Source: Candidatus Acetatifactor stercoripullorum
GTDB lineage: Bacteria > Bacillota > Clostridia > Lachnospirales > Lachnospiraceae
Assembly (NCBI GenBank): GCA_019114005.1
Contig: DXGH01000012.1
Span: 19,249 to 83,248 of the forward strand
Direction of reading: 5' to 3'
DNA length: 64,000 bases
In this document: positions 18,355 to 26,706 of the stretch, in pieces
Position numbering within the stretch: the first letter of the stretch is position 1
How the letters are laid out: each line of letters begins with the position of its first letter
Position numbers and translations under genes: made by a program
The notes under the pieces: generated by a model
The model's input: the letters and a program-made list of their open reading frames with translations, nothing else
The model's database searches: none
Told to the model about the DNA's origin: nothing

Positions 18355-19383
18355 TCAGTCATATTCTGCAATATCGTAAATCAATTTTTCGGAATCCTCC
18401 CAGCCCAGGCAGGGATCGGTGATAGATTTGCCGTATACGCCGCCGCCAACCTTCTGGCAGCCTTCCTCGATATAGCTTTCAATCATAAGTCCCTTTACCA
18501 GCGTGTGGATATCTGCATTGAGCCTGCGGCTGTGCATTACCTCCTTGGCAATGCGGATTTGCTGCTCAAACTGCTTGTTGGAATTGGAATGGTTTACGTC
18601 TATCACACAGGCAGGATTTTTCAAGTCCATCTTGCCATACATTTCCAAAAGACGGTTTAAATCCTCATAGTGGTAGTTGGGAATATTGTGCCCGTGCTTG
18701 TTTGTTGCGCCCCGAAGCACCGTGTGGGCCAGATCATTTCCTGTAGTGTTTACCTCCCAGCCCCGGTAAATAAAGGAATGGGGATGCTGGGCCGCATACA
18801 CGGAATTGAGCATAACGGAAAAATCGCCGCTGGTGGGATTTTTCATGCCGGAGGCAACGTCGAAGCCGCTGACCGTCAGACGGTGCTGCTGATCCTCCAC
18901 GGAGCGGGCGCCGATGGCAACATAGGACAAAATATCCGAAACATACCGCCAGTTTTCGGGGTAAAGCATTTCGTCCGCAGCGGTGAGACCGGTTTCCTCC
19001 ATGGCTCTGATGTGCATTTTCCGCATAGCAATCAGGCCGGCCAAAAAGTCGGGCTTTTTCTCAGGATCCGGCTGATGCACAATTCCTTTATAGCCCTCCC
19101 CGGTAGTGCGCGGCTTGTTTGTGTAGATTCTGGGAATCAAAATCAGCTTATCCTTTACTTTTTCGTTTACCTTTGCCAGACGATTTACATAATCACATAC
19201 GGAATCCTCGTTGTCTGCGGAACAAGGACCTATGATTACCAGAAACTTATTGCTCTTGCCCGTAATTACGTCGCGAATTTGCGCGTCCCGCTCTTCCTTC
19301 ACTTTTACAAGGGAAGGGGGAAGCGGATATTTTTCACGAATCTCTGCCGGAGTGGGCAGCTTCTTGATAAATTCAAAACTCAT
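18355..19383 (-). CDS. aroF: 3-deoxy-7-phosphoheptulonate synthase (DAHP synthase, AroG/AroF type)
   Basis: First enzyme of the shikimate pathway, condensing phosphoenolpyruvate and erythrose 4-phosphate. 342 aa, type I-alpha family: IGPCSADNEDSVCDYV near residue 52, RIYTNKPRTTGEGYKG near 85, RGATNKHGHNIPNYHYEDL and IDVNHSNSNKQFEQQ further on. GAGG lies 7 bases before the ATG. Monocistronic under its own promoter on the minus strand. Feedback sensitivity cannot be judged. Confidence 0.95.
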   Translation of the reverse strand: MSFEFIKKLPTPAEIREKYPLPPSLVKVKEERDAQIRDVITGKSNKFLVIIGPCSADNEDSVCDYVNRLAKVNEKVKDKLILIPRIYTNKPRTTGEGYKGIVHQPDPEKKPDFLAGLIAMRKMHIRAMEETGLTAADEMLYPENWRYVSDILSYVAIGARSVEDQQHRLTVSGFDVASGMKNPTSGDFSVMLNSVYAAQHPHSFIYRGWEVNTTGNDLAHTVLRGATNKHGHNIPNYHYEDLNRLLEMYGKMDLKNPACVIDVNHSNSNKQFEQQIRIAKEVMHSRRLNADIHTLVKGLMIESYIEEGCQKVGGGVYGKSITDPCLGWEDSEKLIYDIAEYD

Positions 19384-19464
19384 TTTAATACCTCATTTCT
19401 GAGCGACTTGTTGCGAAAAGGCGACGGAGGCAGATCCTTTCCTTCGCTCTGTAAAATCCTTACT

Positions 19465-19493
19465 ATTATAGTATAGATCGGAAAAACCTGCAA
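19465..19493 (-). promoter_or_regulatory. Promoter of aroF
   Basis: On the minus strand TTGCAG (19493-19488), a 17-base spacer and TATAAT (19470-19465). The leader is about 75 bases; no T-box or terminator was seen in it. Confidence 0.75.
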
Positions 19494-19588
19494 GGCATAC
19501 AGGTGTGTATTGTCATTGTTACATAAAAAAATTGAAAAATAAGACAAAATTTTATAAAAAAATATATTTCCTTTTTCAAAATCATAGT

Positions 19589-19668
19589 GTACAATAAGCG
19601 TAGGTTTTTTAACAAAACCTCCCCTTTTTTGGACAACATCCCACCCCCAAGGGATGTTGTCTTTTTTT
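19589..19668 (+). ncRNA. Candidate small RNA of about 70 nt ending in a strong terminator
   Basis: No gene lies upstream on this strand, yet an intrinsic terminator is present. A TACAAT -10 (TACAATAAGCG, about 19589) is followed by a small hairpin AGGTTTT/AAAACCT and then GACAACATCCC (19632-19642) paired with GGGATGTTGTC (19651-19661) and seven T residues. The -35 is poor. The coding capacity is negligible. Could alternatively terminate read-through from spurious antisense transcription. Confidence 0.4.
19632..19668 (+). terminator. Intrinsic terminator, 11-bp perfect stem
   Basis: GACAACATCCC and GGGATGTTGTC form a perfect stem with an eight-base loop, followed by TTTTTTT. It reads on the plus strand only. 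Confidence 0.85.
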
Positions 19669-19783
19669 GCAATGAAAAGTCCGCAAAGCATCTGATGCCG
19701 CCGCCCCGGAAATTTACAGAGGCTGTATTATGCTGTGGGGTGCAAAAAGCCAGTCCACGTTTTCTAAATTAATAGTAGAATTT

Positions 19784-19811
19784 TTGGAAAATAATGGTAA
19801 ATTAGTATTAT
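19784..19811 (+). promoter_or_regulatory. Promoter of the first sigma/anti-sigma operon
   Basis: TTGGAA (19784-19789), 16-base spacer, TATTAT (19806-19811), about 35 bases before the sigma gene. Confidence 0.5.
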
Positions 19812-19847
19812 ACAAAAGATAGCTGAACAAAGCAGGCGGATAAGGAA

Positions 19848-20399
19848 ATGGATAAAGAAGCTGAATTTGTAAAAATGTATGAGGAGCACTATAAAACGGT
19901 GCAAAGATATGTGAGGACAATTCTCGGCAGCAGCTCTTTTTCGGAAGACGTGGTACAAGACACATTTTTGGAGGCGTGGAGGAAATTTGACATTATCAGA
20001 GAACATCCCAACCAGGGTGGATGGCTGATACGCACCGCATGCTATAAAATCCGCAACATCAGGAAAAGATTTAACAGACTGGAAACGATTTCTTTGGATG
20101 ATGGCGTGGAACCCTCCAGGGAGGATTACGCCCTGGAGACAAAGGAGCTGGATGTGATTTTGGAGAAAACGCTGAATGAGGAGGAACGTCTGCGGTTTAA
20201 GAGATATTATCTGTGGGGATACACCATTCCGGAGATTGCCAGACTGGAGGGGATTTCGGAAAACAATGCCAGAGTGAGAATCAGCCGTGTAATCCATAAG
20301 CTGAGAAAGGAAATTCTGGCGGTGAGCTTTTTGTCCTTTGCCATGAGCGGTATGCTGGAAAATCTTTGCATGCTGGTGAAAGACTTCATGATGTTTTGA
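19848..20399 (+). CDS. ECF-type sigma-70 family RNA polymerase sigma factor
   Basis: 183 aa with region 2 (residues 8-75: MYEEHYKTVQRYVRTIL, then EDVVQDTFLEAWRKF) and region 4 (about 110-160, with YYLWGYTIPEIARLEGISENNARVRISRVIHKLRKE). There is no region 1 or 3, as in ECF sigma factors. The last 25 residues are unusually hydrophobic. The next gene, 36 bases later, encodes a single-pass membrane protein with a cytoplasmic N-terminal part, the common arrangement of a sigma factor and its anti-sigma partner. The inducing signal is unknown. Confidence 0.85.
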   Translation: MDKEAEFVKMYEEHYKTVQRYVRTILGSSSFSEDVVQDTFLEAWRKFDIIREHPNQGGWLIRTACYKIRNIRKRFNRLETISLDDGVEPSREDYALETKELDVILEKTLNEEERLRFKRYYLWGYTIPEIARLEGISENNARVRISRVIHKLRKEILAVSFLSFAMSGMLENLCMLVKDFMMF

Positions 20400-20435
20400 G
20401 GTGTAAAAGGGAAATGGAGGAAGTGGATGTAGGAA

Positions 20436-21383
20436 ATGAACAGGGAGTATAAAAATCAAAAGGGTAAGGAAACAATTATTAATGAAATCAGGGAGCGGCT
20501 GCGATGGTATACCTTTGAAGCTTCCGAGGAGGACATTGACCCGAAGGAAATGGCGGCCATGGTGAAGCTCTTGGAGGTTTTAGAGGGGGAAAACAGGGAA
20601 CCTGAAGAGAGCATAAAGGAGGCTTATGCCCGCTTCCAGGCCCACCGGGACCAGTGGGAGACGGATGAGGCCGAAATTTCAGCCCTGAGAGAACAGGAGA
20701 CTTTGCACAAGGCGGAAGAAAAGGGACGCCGGAAATTTGTTCCAGGTCTTGGCAGAAAAATGGGAGCAAAGAGAAGGCTGGTTGTGGGTCTTTCTGCTGC
20801 GGCCTTATTTGTGGCAGTATTCACCGCAGGAGGAGCGGTGGGCGTCAACGCCGAGAGAAACGGCGGATTTTTCCATTGGCTGAAGCGGGATGAGACGGGT
20901 GTTACGATGATTACGTCACCGGATAATTCCAATACGCAGATTGATGTAGAAGCTTCAAAGACTTATCAAACCCTGGAGGAGGTGCCGGAGGAGTATCGCG
21001 GATATGTAATACAGGTGGGTGACCTGAATATTCTGAAAGGGTTTGTGTTAGACAGAATTGAGACTACAAGGATGAATAATAATATAACAGTCTCTTCCTT
21101 GTTTGTGCAGGAGGAAAAAGGGGACAGTTTGAAAATTGGGGTAACGGACTATGGAAGCATGATTTCTTACAATCGGCAATCCTATTTGGATGCAGAGTAT
21201 CTCTACAGCATTGAGGAGGGAGAAATGCAGTTGGATGTTTTAGTTCAGGAAGAACAGGGGGAGAAAGTGTACACTCTATACTTTTATTTAGGAAGTGGGC
21301 AATATTGTGTGCAAGGCAAAGGAGATTTGGCGTTTGTTGAGGAGGCGGCCAGGGAATATTATGCTTTTGTGTCGGGGAAATAG
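20436..21383 (+). CDS. Putative membrane anti-sigma factor with DUF4367-like extracytoplasmic domain
   Basis: 315 aa. A charged cytoplasmic N-terminal region (1-110), one membrane helix (about 115-135, LVVGLSAAALFVAVFTAGGAVG) and an extracytoplasmic domain rich in beta strands (about 150-315, containing YQTLEEVPEEYRGYVI). This layout and the position after an ECF sigma gene suggest an anti-sigma factor; the same arrangement occurs again at 44553. The N-terminal region has no recognisable zinc-binding HxxxCxxC motif. Function is inferred from context. Confidence 0.65.
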   Translation: MNREYKNQKGKETIINEIRERLRWYTFEASEEDIDPKEMAAMVKLLEVLEGENREPEESIKEAYARFQAHRDQWETDEAEISALREQETLHKAEEKGRRKFVPGLGRKMGAKRRLVVGLSAAALFVAVFTAGGAVGVNAERNGGFFHWLKRDETGVTMITSPDNSNTQIDVEASKTYQTLEEVPEEYRGYVIQVGDLNILKGFVLDRIETTRMNNNITVSSLFVQEEKGDSLKIGVTDYGSMISYNRQSYLDAEYLYSIEEGEMQLDVLVQEEQGEKVYTLYFYLGSGQYCVQGKGDLAFVEEAAREYYAFVSGK

Positions 21384-21531
21384 AAAAATTAAAAAATTTT
21401 TATTTTTTTTGTAATAAACTGCCTTTTCGGGACATATATTAAGTAGAAGGGTAAAATTGGAAGACACAATGAGGGAAGGAGGAAGAAAACCCTTCGATTA
21501 CAAAGCTACAAAAGAAAAAGGAGTACTTAGA

Positions 21532-22038
21532 ATGAACGGAAGGATCAAAAGGAGAGTGCGGAGATTTATCTGTACGGCGCTGGCAGCAATGTTTCTGGTG
21601 TCTGCTCCCTGTACACAGGCCTTGGCCGCAGAGGCGGATACAGGATATGAGGAGGTGCAGGTGCTGGAGGCTTCGGTTTATGCCTTGCCCGTGGATGAGA
21701 ACACCCCTAGCCTGCAGACGGTTTTTGGCAACTGCTTTATCAGTATCAGCGGTAGCGACAGCGGTATGTTGGTAGAGATTCAGACGGAAAGCTTCGGCGT
21801 TTCCTCTGTCATTGGGGTGAAGGATATCAAAATCCAGAAGAAGGTGTGGTATGGCTGGCAGACGGTGGCTACCTCCAGCGGCGGAGAGGTTAGCGGTGTG
21901 AGCAGAATGGGTTGCAGTATTTTGTATGAGGGTGCTGAAAAGGGCGAAACCTACAAGATCACCTGCGTACATTATGCAAATGTGAATGAATACAAGGAAG
22001 GAACCGGCGATACTGGAGCATTTGTGTATAATTATTAA
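21532..22038 (+). CDS. Secreted protein of unknown function
   Basis: 168 aa. The start is ATG 21532, preceded by AAAGGAG; the ORF track begins 75 bases earlier. A signal peptide is clear: RIKRRVRRF, then a hydrophobic stretch CTALAAMFLVSAP and a probable cleavage after QALAAEA. The mature part is about 130 residues, rich in glycine, serine and valine, with VWYGWQTVATSSGGE, and no cysteine pattern beyond two residues. I do not recognise the family with certainty. A possible ECF-like promoter precedes it (GTAATAAAC at 21411, GACATA at 21431), so it may be a target of the neighbouring sigma factor. Confidence 0.7.
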   Translation: MNGRIKRRVRRFICTALAAMFLVSAPCTQALAAEADTGYEEVQVLEASVYALPVDENTPSLQTVFGNCFISISGSDSGMLVEIQTESFGVSSVIGVKDIKIQKKVWYGWQTVATSSGGEVSGVSRMGCSILYEGAEKGETYKITCVHYANVNEYKEGTGDTGAFVYNY

Positions 22039-22240
22039 GTAAAACAAGTAAAAAGGGAAATGGGATGTCCGAAAATTTTTAAGGGGAATTTTCAGGATTT
22101 TTACATAACAGGTTTTTGATACAACAGGGACAAATGCAATTGTCTTAGTGGGTGGGAATTGTTATACGTGAATTGGGGAATTCTACGGTGGACAGATCGC
22201 AGATGGCGATGAATACATTGGTTGGGCGTAATGGCCCGGG
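22039..22240. other. Intergenic region without identified gene
   Basis: About 200 AT-rich bases between the secreted protein and the KTSC-like gene. No good -35/-10 pair, terminator or reading frame with family resemblance was found. A short frame ending YVNWGILRWTDRRWR might be debris of a lost gene but is too short to support. Confidence 0.4.
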
Positions 22241-22498
22241 TTGACAATTGTAAGGAAAGGGGCTTTTATCATTAAACATTTCAAATTTGGCGGCACACAC
22301 ATTGACACGGCGGCGTATGACGCTCAATGCGAGGTGCTGGAGGTAAGATTTTGGCGCGGCGGAGAAGTGTGGCAGTATTCCGGCGTACCGGAGGAGCTCT
22401 GGTACACATTTAAGGGAGAAGCAAGACCGGACATGTTCTATCACAGGAATATTAAGGGACGCTTTGATGAAAGAAGGATATGGACGCCAAAATATTAA
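22241..22498 (+). CDS. Small KTSC-domain-like protein
   Basis: Up to 85 aa. The core (IDTAAYDAQCEVLEVRFWRGGEVWQYSGVPEELW, then FYHRNIKGRF) matches the KTSC domain layout, found alone or next to nuclease and lysyl-tRNA synthetase-like domains; its function is not established. The only canonical start is TTG 22241, but a strong AAGGAAAGGGG lies downstream of it (22252-22262) and would suit a start at ATT 22271 or nearby. The gene stands alone; about 200 bases upstream hold no feature I can name. Confidence 0.65.
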   Translation: MTIVRKGAFIIKHFKFGGTHIDTAAYDAQCEVLEVRFWRGGEVWQYSGVPEELWYTFKGEARPDMFYHRNIKGRFDERRIWTPKY

Positions 22499-22535
22499 TT
22501 AAGCGGCAAGCTAGAGTTGTTTTTGGGGAATTGGG

Positions 22536-22578
22536 AGTGTCGCAAAATCATCAAATAAGGTGATTTTGCGGCACTTTC
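22536..22578 (+). terminator. Hairpin after the KTSC-like gene
   Basis: AGTGTCGCAAAATCA (22536-22550) pairs with TGATTTTGCGGCACT (22561-22575), 15 pairs with one G-U. The following TTTCGC is a poor T tract, so efficiency is uncertain. Confidence 0.55.
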
Positions 22579-22582
22579 GCGC

Positions 22583-22611
22583 TTGACAGGATGCCTGCAA
22601 TTTGCTACGAT
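22583..22611 (+). promoter_or_regulatory. Promoter of the Rpn nuclease gene
   Basis: TTGACA (22583-22588), 17-base spacer, TACGAT (22606-22611). It overlaps the first codons of the long ORF in the track, which argues for a downstream translation start. Confidence 0.75.
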
Positions 22612-22758
22612 AAAGTTACATATCAGGGAAGGTTCTTAACCGCTTCGGTTGCAAATCCCATGGACAAAATAATAAATAAGGCGGGATGCACGGAAGGGGA
22701 GAGAGCTTTCACCGGACCCTTTGTCTTTGCATCTGCCAAAGTACGAAAGGGGAAAGCT

Positions 22759-23604
22759 GTGGAAAAAAGAAAATTAAAAGAGCTGAATCTGCTGGATGAT
22801 TTTTTGTTCAATACCATGGTAACACATCCGGAAATCGGAGAGCAATTCTGCAGGATATTGCTGGGGGTGATACTTGGAAGAAGCCTTGGAAGATTAGAGA
22901 TCATAGCACAGAGAACTTATTATGGATGCGACACGGATTTACATGGGGCGCGGCTGGACGTGTGTCTGGAAGAGACGAAAGAGAGCGGCAGACAGGGATA
23001 TATCTATGATGTGGAGCCTGGCCTTTATGGGAGGGGCGGTGCGGCAATGGTGTATCCAAGGAGGGTGCGCTTTTATCACGCGCAGATTGATGCGGACAGC
23101 CTCAGGTCTGGTCAGGATTATGCCCTTTTGAAAAATGTGTATGTGATCGTGATTACGCCCTTTGATCCCTTTGGTTTAAACCGGATGCTTTATACGATAA
23201 GGAGAAGCTGTGAGGAAGAACCTTATATGTATTATGAGGACGGGGACCGCACCTTATTTTTATATACCAGGGGCACGAAGGGGGACCCTCCTGAGGAGCT
23301 GGCACAGCTTTTGCATTACATGGAGGACAGCACGGAAGCAAACGCGGTAAATGAAAAGCTGCGCAGGCTTCATGGAATGGTGGAAAGAGTAAAACAGGAC
23401 AGGAAGGTGGCGGTACATTATATGAAAATCTTTGAGAGAGAGCAGATGCTTTTGGAAGAGGGCAGGGAGGAAGAACGTGCCAACACGGAAAGGGAGCGCA
23501 AAAGGGCTGAGACCGCAGAACGTCAGGTTCGGGAGCTGGAGAAGGAGCTGGAGGCTTTAAGGAAGCAGATGCTTTTTCAGAATGCACACGATCAGGAAAA
23601 CTGA
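22759..23604 (+). CDS. Rpn family PD-(D/E)XK nuclease (recombination-promoting nuclease / putative transposase)
   Basis: Member of the Rpn/PDDEXK_2 family, seen in many copies in Lachnospiraceae and linked to recombination or mobile DNA. The typical start KLKELNLLDDFLFNTMV is followed by the nuclease core with DLHGARLDVCLEE and YIYDVEP (candidate D...DxE acidic residues), and a charged coiled-coil tail (about 240-281). GTG 22759 is chosen because AAAGGGGAAAG precedes it and the promoter overlaps the longer frame; this gives 281 aa. The catalytic lysine is not obvious (YDVEPG in place of the usual ExQ), so activity is uncertain. Confidence 0.8.
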   Translation: MEKRKLKELNLLDDFLFNTMVTHPEIGEQFCRILLGVILGRSLGRLEIIAQRTYYGCDTDLHGARLDVCLEETKESGRQGYIYDVEPGLYGRGGAAMVYPRRVRFYHAQIDADSLRSGQDYALLKNVYVIVITPFDPFGLNRMLYTIRRSCEEEPYMYYEDGDRTLFLYTRGTKGDPPEELAQLLHYMEDSTEANAVNEKLRRLHGMVERVKQDRKVAVHYMKIFEREQMLLEEGREEERANTERERKRAETAERQVRELEKELEALRKQMLFQNAHDQEN

Positions 23605-23612
23605 CATAGACT

Positions 23613-23774
23613 GTTTATAAGATAGGTAATTGCGAAACTCGCTCCCTGGTATCAGAAACTGGGCATAATAACCAAAATAAGGGTGACTAGCCACTGCTTC
23701 GGAACCCGTTTTTGGTTATTATGACCGGGTTCTTGACTTTGTCAGCGAGTTTCGTAAACGCCTATGTTTATAAG
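23613..23774. mobile_element. MITE-like element with 9-bp target-site duplication
   Basis: The element spans 23622-23765 (144 bases). Its ends are inverted: ATAGG...CCTAT, then GCGAAACTCGCT (23632-23643) against AGCGAGTTTCGT (23744-23755), and an inner pair CATAATAACCAAAA/TTTTGGTTATTATG. It is flanked by direct repeats GTTTATAAG at 23613-23621 and 23766-23774, as expected for a target duplicated by transposition. It has no coding capacity. It lies between the Rpn nuclease gene and a small membrane protein gene and ends about 15 bases before the latter's ribosome binding site. Confidence 0.85.
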
Positions 23775-23793
23775 AATAAGAAAGGAAAGACAC

Positions 23794-23952
23794 ATGGCAG
23801 ATATTGTGATTGTGGCGGCAATAGCCATTGCAGCGTTTTTTATCATACGAAACCAGCTCCGTCGCATCAGAAAGGGCGGCTGCGGATGTGGATGTGCAGG
23901 CTGCAGCGGATGTGGGGCGGAAAAGAAAAGAAGCCAGACACAGGACAGATAA
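23794..23952 (+). CDS. FeoB-associated Cys-rich membrane protein
   Basis: 52 aa: one N-terminal membrane helix (MADIVIVAAIAIAAFFII) followed by a basic stretch and a cysteine-rich tail GGCGCGCAGCSGCG. This is the layout of small proteins usually encoded beside FeoB, the ferrous iron transporter, but no feo gene is in the window. ATG 23794 is preferred because AAAGGAAAG precedes it. Its upstream region has been replaced by the MITE-like element, which may supply or disrupt its promoter. Confidence 0.75.
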   Translation: MADIVIVAAIAIAAFFIIRNQLRRIRKGGCGCGCAGCSGCGAEKKRSQTQDR

Positions 23953-24071
23953 AGGAAAACGAAAAAAAGGGCATTTTTCATGTCCTTTTTGTATTTTTGT
24001 CTTTCCCAAAAAAGTGGAATATGCTATACTGTTACGGAAGTATAAAAAAGAAGATCAAATTGGGAGAGACT

Positions 24072-25016
24072 ATGCCGCAAGAGAATCCTCAAGGCGCGGC
24101 AATGAGAAAAAAGCTCATTTTATTGCCGTTGTCTGTATTCACTTTGATGCTCTTTATCCTGTGCCTGATTTTGTTTGGCAGGATACAGAGTCTGAATGAA
24201 AGGCTGGATATGCTTTCCTCTCAGCTGGAAACGCTGGAGCGCACTGCACAGGAGCAGCAAAAGCAGCTGGAGGAGCTTCTTTCTTTCAGGGAGACAAAAG
24301 AGGAGGATGGGGAAGGACAAACTCAGGAACCGGAGGATGTGGAGATTTCGGGGAATGCCGTTTCCAGACAGGAGGAAGCGGCGCATAAGGTATATCTGAC
24401 TTTTGACGACGGTCCCAGTAAGCATACGGAAGAAATCTTGGAAATATTGGACAGGTATGACGTGAAGGCAACCTTTTTCGTGGTGGGAAAGGAAGGGGAT
24501 GCCTCAGAGGAAATCCTGAAAAAGATTGTTGAGGAGGGCCACACGCTGGGGATGCACTCCTACAGCCACGAGTACTCTGAAATTTATCGTTCCAAAGAGG
24601 ACTTTGCAGAAGATTTTCAGAAGATACGGGAGTATGTGTATGAGGCTGCAGGTATAGAAAGCACGGTGTATCGGTTTCCGGGTGGAAGCTCCAACAAGGT
24701 GAGCGATGTACCAATGGAGGAGCTTGCAGATTATCTGGAGAGTCAGGGAGTACGCTTTTTTGACTGGAATGTGTCTGCCGGAGACGGAGGAAGCAGAGAG
24801 CTGACGGTGGATATGGTGGTGGAAAATTGTACCAAGGAGATTGACCAGAGAAAAACATCGGTTATCCTGATGCACGATTCCGTAAATAAGAGCACGACCC
24901 TGGAGGCACTGCCTGTGATTATTGAGAACATTCTGGCGTTGGAAGATACTGTAATTTTGCCAATTACAGAGGAAACAGAGCCGGTTCAACATATAAAAAC
25001 AAAAAACAATGAATGA
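24072..25016 (+). CDS. Polysaccharide deacetylase (NodB homology, CE4)
   Basis: Membrane-anchored extracytoplasmic deacetylase of 314 aa, probably acting on peptidoglycan or another N-acetylated glycan. An N-terminal anchor (about residues 14-37) is followed by a short coiled coil and a linker, then the NodB domain from about 105. CE4 motifs are visible: TFDDGPS, MHSYSH, YRFPGGSSN, FDWNVSAGD and ILMHD. The start is ATG 24072 with GGGAGAG upstream; the ORF track's 434 aa frame runs back through an unrelated gene. The bactofilin gene follows after 18 bases. Confidence 0.92.
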   Translation: MPQENPQGAAMRKKLILLPLSVFTLMLFILCLILFGRIQSLNERLDMLSSQLETLERTAQEQQKQLEELLSFRETKEEDGEGQTQEPEDVEISGNAVSRQEEAAHKVYLTFDDGPSKHTEEILEILDRYDVKATFFVVGKEGDASEEILKKIVEEGHTLGMHSYSHEYSEIYRSKEDFAEDFQKIREYVYEAAGIESTVYRFPGGSSNKVSDVPMEELADYLESQGVRFFDWNVSAGDGGSRELTVDMVVENCTKEIDQRKTSVILMHDSVNKSTTLEALPVIIENILALEDTVILPITEETEPVQHIKTKNNE

Positions 25017-25034
25017 ATGGAGGTATAAGGTACC

Positions 25035-25919
25035 ATGGGTTTTTTCTCAGATTTGAAGGAGGACCTGTCGCAGGCGGTTAATGAATTAATGCCGGAAGAG
25101 GAACAAAATGCAGAAGGAAATGCGGAAAGGAACGGCGAGTCTGTAAAGCCTCCCCAGACGGTGGCAGAAGCGGACCAGGGAGGGCTGTCTGGCATACAGG
25201 AAACGGCGGAAGCCGTAAAGGAGGAAGCGGAGCCGGTACATACGCAGTCTTTGTATACGCAGCCTGGGCAGGGGGAAGCTGCTTTGGAAAGCGGCACATC
25301 CGGAGAGCAGAACAAAGAACCGGATTCCCAGGAAATGGATTTGGAGAGCGTGGTGGAGAAGGCGCTTGCGCCTGACACAGAAATGGAAGAACAGGCAGAA
25401 GAGGGGGCGGAAAACAGAATGGATACCTACGAACGAAAGAGTGTTTCGGACGAAACCTCTATTATCACTGCGGGAATGACCATTTCTGGCGATATCACGT
25501 CGGAAGGGTCTTTAAATGTGGTGGGAAATATCATTGGAAATATTGATATATTAGGGAAGCTAAATGTCACCGGCTATATCACGGGTAATTCCAAGGCGGC
25601 AGAGATTTATGCGGAGAGCGCGAAAATCAACGGTGAGATTGTCAGCGAGGGTGCGGTAAAGATCGGGGCAAGCTCAGTTGTTATCGGTAATATTACGGCC
25701 ACAAGCGCTTCCATTGCCGGCGCCGTAAAGGGAGATATTGATGTAAAGGGACCGGTTATTCTGGATGCGTCGGCTATTGTCATGGGAAACATCAAGTCAA
25801 AATCCGTTCAAATCAACAATGGTGCGGTGATCGAAGGTATGTGCTCTCAGTGCTATGCGGATGTCAGCCCCTCTTCCTTCTTTAAGGATTACAAAATGGA
25901 AGGCAAAAAACAGAAATAG
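25035..25919 (+). CDS. Bactofilin family cytoskeletal protein
   Basis: 294 aa. The first 130 residues are acidic, glutamate-rich and probably disordered. Residues about 135-270 form a bactofilin beta-helix: ITAGMTISGDITSEGSLNVVGNIIGNIDI and later KINGEIVSEGAVKIG. Bactofilins polymerise without nucleotide and organise local cell-wall enzymes. The position directly after a wall-type deacetylase supports a shared role in envelope shaping. The very long acidic N-terminal extension is unusual, since most bactofilins have short tails. Confidence 0.9.
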   Translation: MGFFSDLKEDLSQAVNELMPEEEQNAEGNAERNGESVKPPQTVAEADQGGLSGIQETAEAVKEEAEPVHTQSLYTQPGQGEAALESGTSGEQNKEPDSQEMDLESVVEKALAPDTEMEEQAEEGAENRMDTYERKSVSDETSIITAGMTISGDITSEGSLNVVGNIIGNIDILGKLNVTGYITGNSKAAEIYAESAKINGEIVSEGAVKIGASSVVIGNITATSASIAGAVKGDIDVKGPVILDASAIVMGNIKSKSVQINNGAVIEGMCSQCYADVSPSSFFKDYKMEGKKQK

Positions 25920-25931
25920 GAGAGTTAGAAC

Positions 25932-26627
25932 ATGCGCAGAATATTACTGAAGCTCAGCGGTGAGGCTCTTGCAGGTCCTCAAAAAAGCGGCTTTGACGAA
26001 GAAACGGTCAAGAAGGTTGCACTGCAGGTCAGGGAATTGGCTGATTCCGGCTTTCAAGTGGGAATTGTCATTGGAGGCGGTAATTTCTGGAGAGGGCGCT
26101 CCAGTGAAAATATCGACCGCACCAAGGCGGATCAGATCGGAATGCTGGCCACCGTTATGAATTGTATTTATGTGTCGGAAATCTTCCGCTCCCAGGGCAT
26201 GAGGACGGGGATTCTCACACCCTTTGTATGCGGTTCCTTTACGGAACTCTTTTCCAAGGACCGGGCGGAGTCGTATTTTGAACAGGGCATGGTGGTCTTT
26301 TTTGCAGGAGGAACAGGGCATCCTTATTTTTCCACCGATACGGGAGTAGTGCTGCGCGCGGTAGAGGTAGAAGCAGATGTTATCCTGCTGGCAAAGTCTA
26401 TTGACGGGGTGTACGATGATGATCCCAACAAAAACCCGGCGGCTAGAAAGTATGATCAGGTCACCATTGACGAAGTGATTGCCAAAAATCTGCAGGTGGT
26501 GGATATGACGGCGTCGATTCTGGCAAGGGAAAACAAGATGCCCATGTGGGTGTTTGGACTTCAGGAGGAAAACAGTATTGTAAACGCCGTGAAGGGACGG
26601 TTTACGGGAACAAAGGTTATCGTTTAA
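25932..26627 (+). CDS. pyrH: UMP kinase
   Basis: Bacterial amino-acid-kinase-fold enzyme converting UMP to UDP. 231 aa, beginning [15 protein letters not shown] with [13 protein letters not shown] in the phosphate-binding region. AGGAGAG precedes the ATG. It starts the classic pyrH-frr-uppS-cdsA-dxr-rseP order, which here follows the bactofilin gene by 12 bases. Confidence 0.97.
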   Translation: MRRILLKLSGEALAGPQKSGFDEETVKKVALQVRELADSGFQVGIVIGGGNFWRGRSSENIDRTKADQIGMLATVMNCIYVSEIFRSQGMRTGILTPFVCGSFTELFSKDRAESYFEQGMVVFFAGGTGHPYFSTDTGVVLRAVEVEADVILLAKSIDGVYDDDPNKNPAARKYDQVTIDEVIAKNLQVVDMTASILARENKMPMWVFGLQEENSIVNAVKGRFTGTKVIV

Positions 26628-26706
26628 AGCGTATGAAATCTGGCGGCAGGTAAAGAATAAAATTGGAACCGCGGTGAAACCTTCACAGCGGTGGGACGGA
26701 GGAAAT

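Noticed and set aside
19384-19464. T-box or tryptophan-type leader before aroF
   Set aside because: The leader is short, with no T-box motif, no terminator and no leader peptide rich in aromatic residues.
22583-22758. N-terminal extension of the Rpn nuclease
   Set aside because: The consensus promoter overlaps the first codons, and a good ribosome binding site with GTG 22759 gives the standard family start.
22759-23604. Complete insertion sequence around the Rpn gene
   Set aside because: The MITE-like repeats bracket only non-coding DNA downstream of the gene; no matching ends were found on its upstream side.
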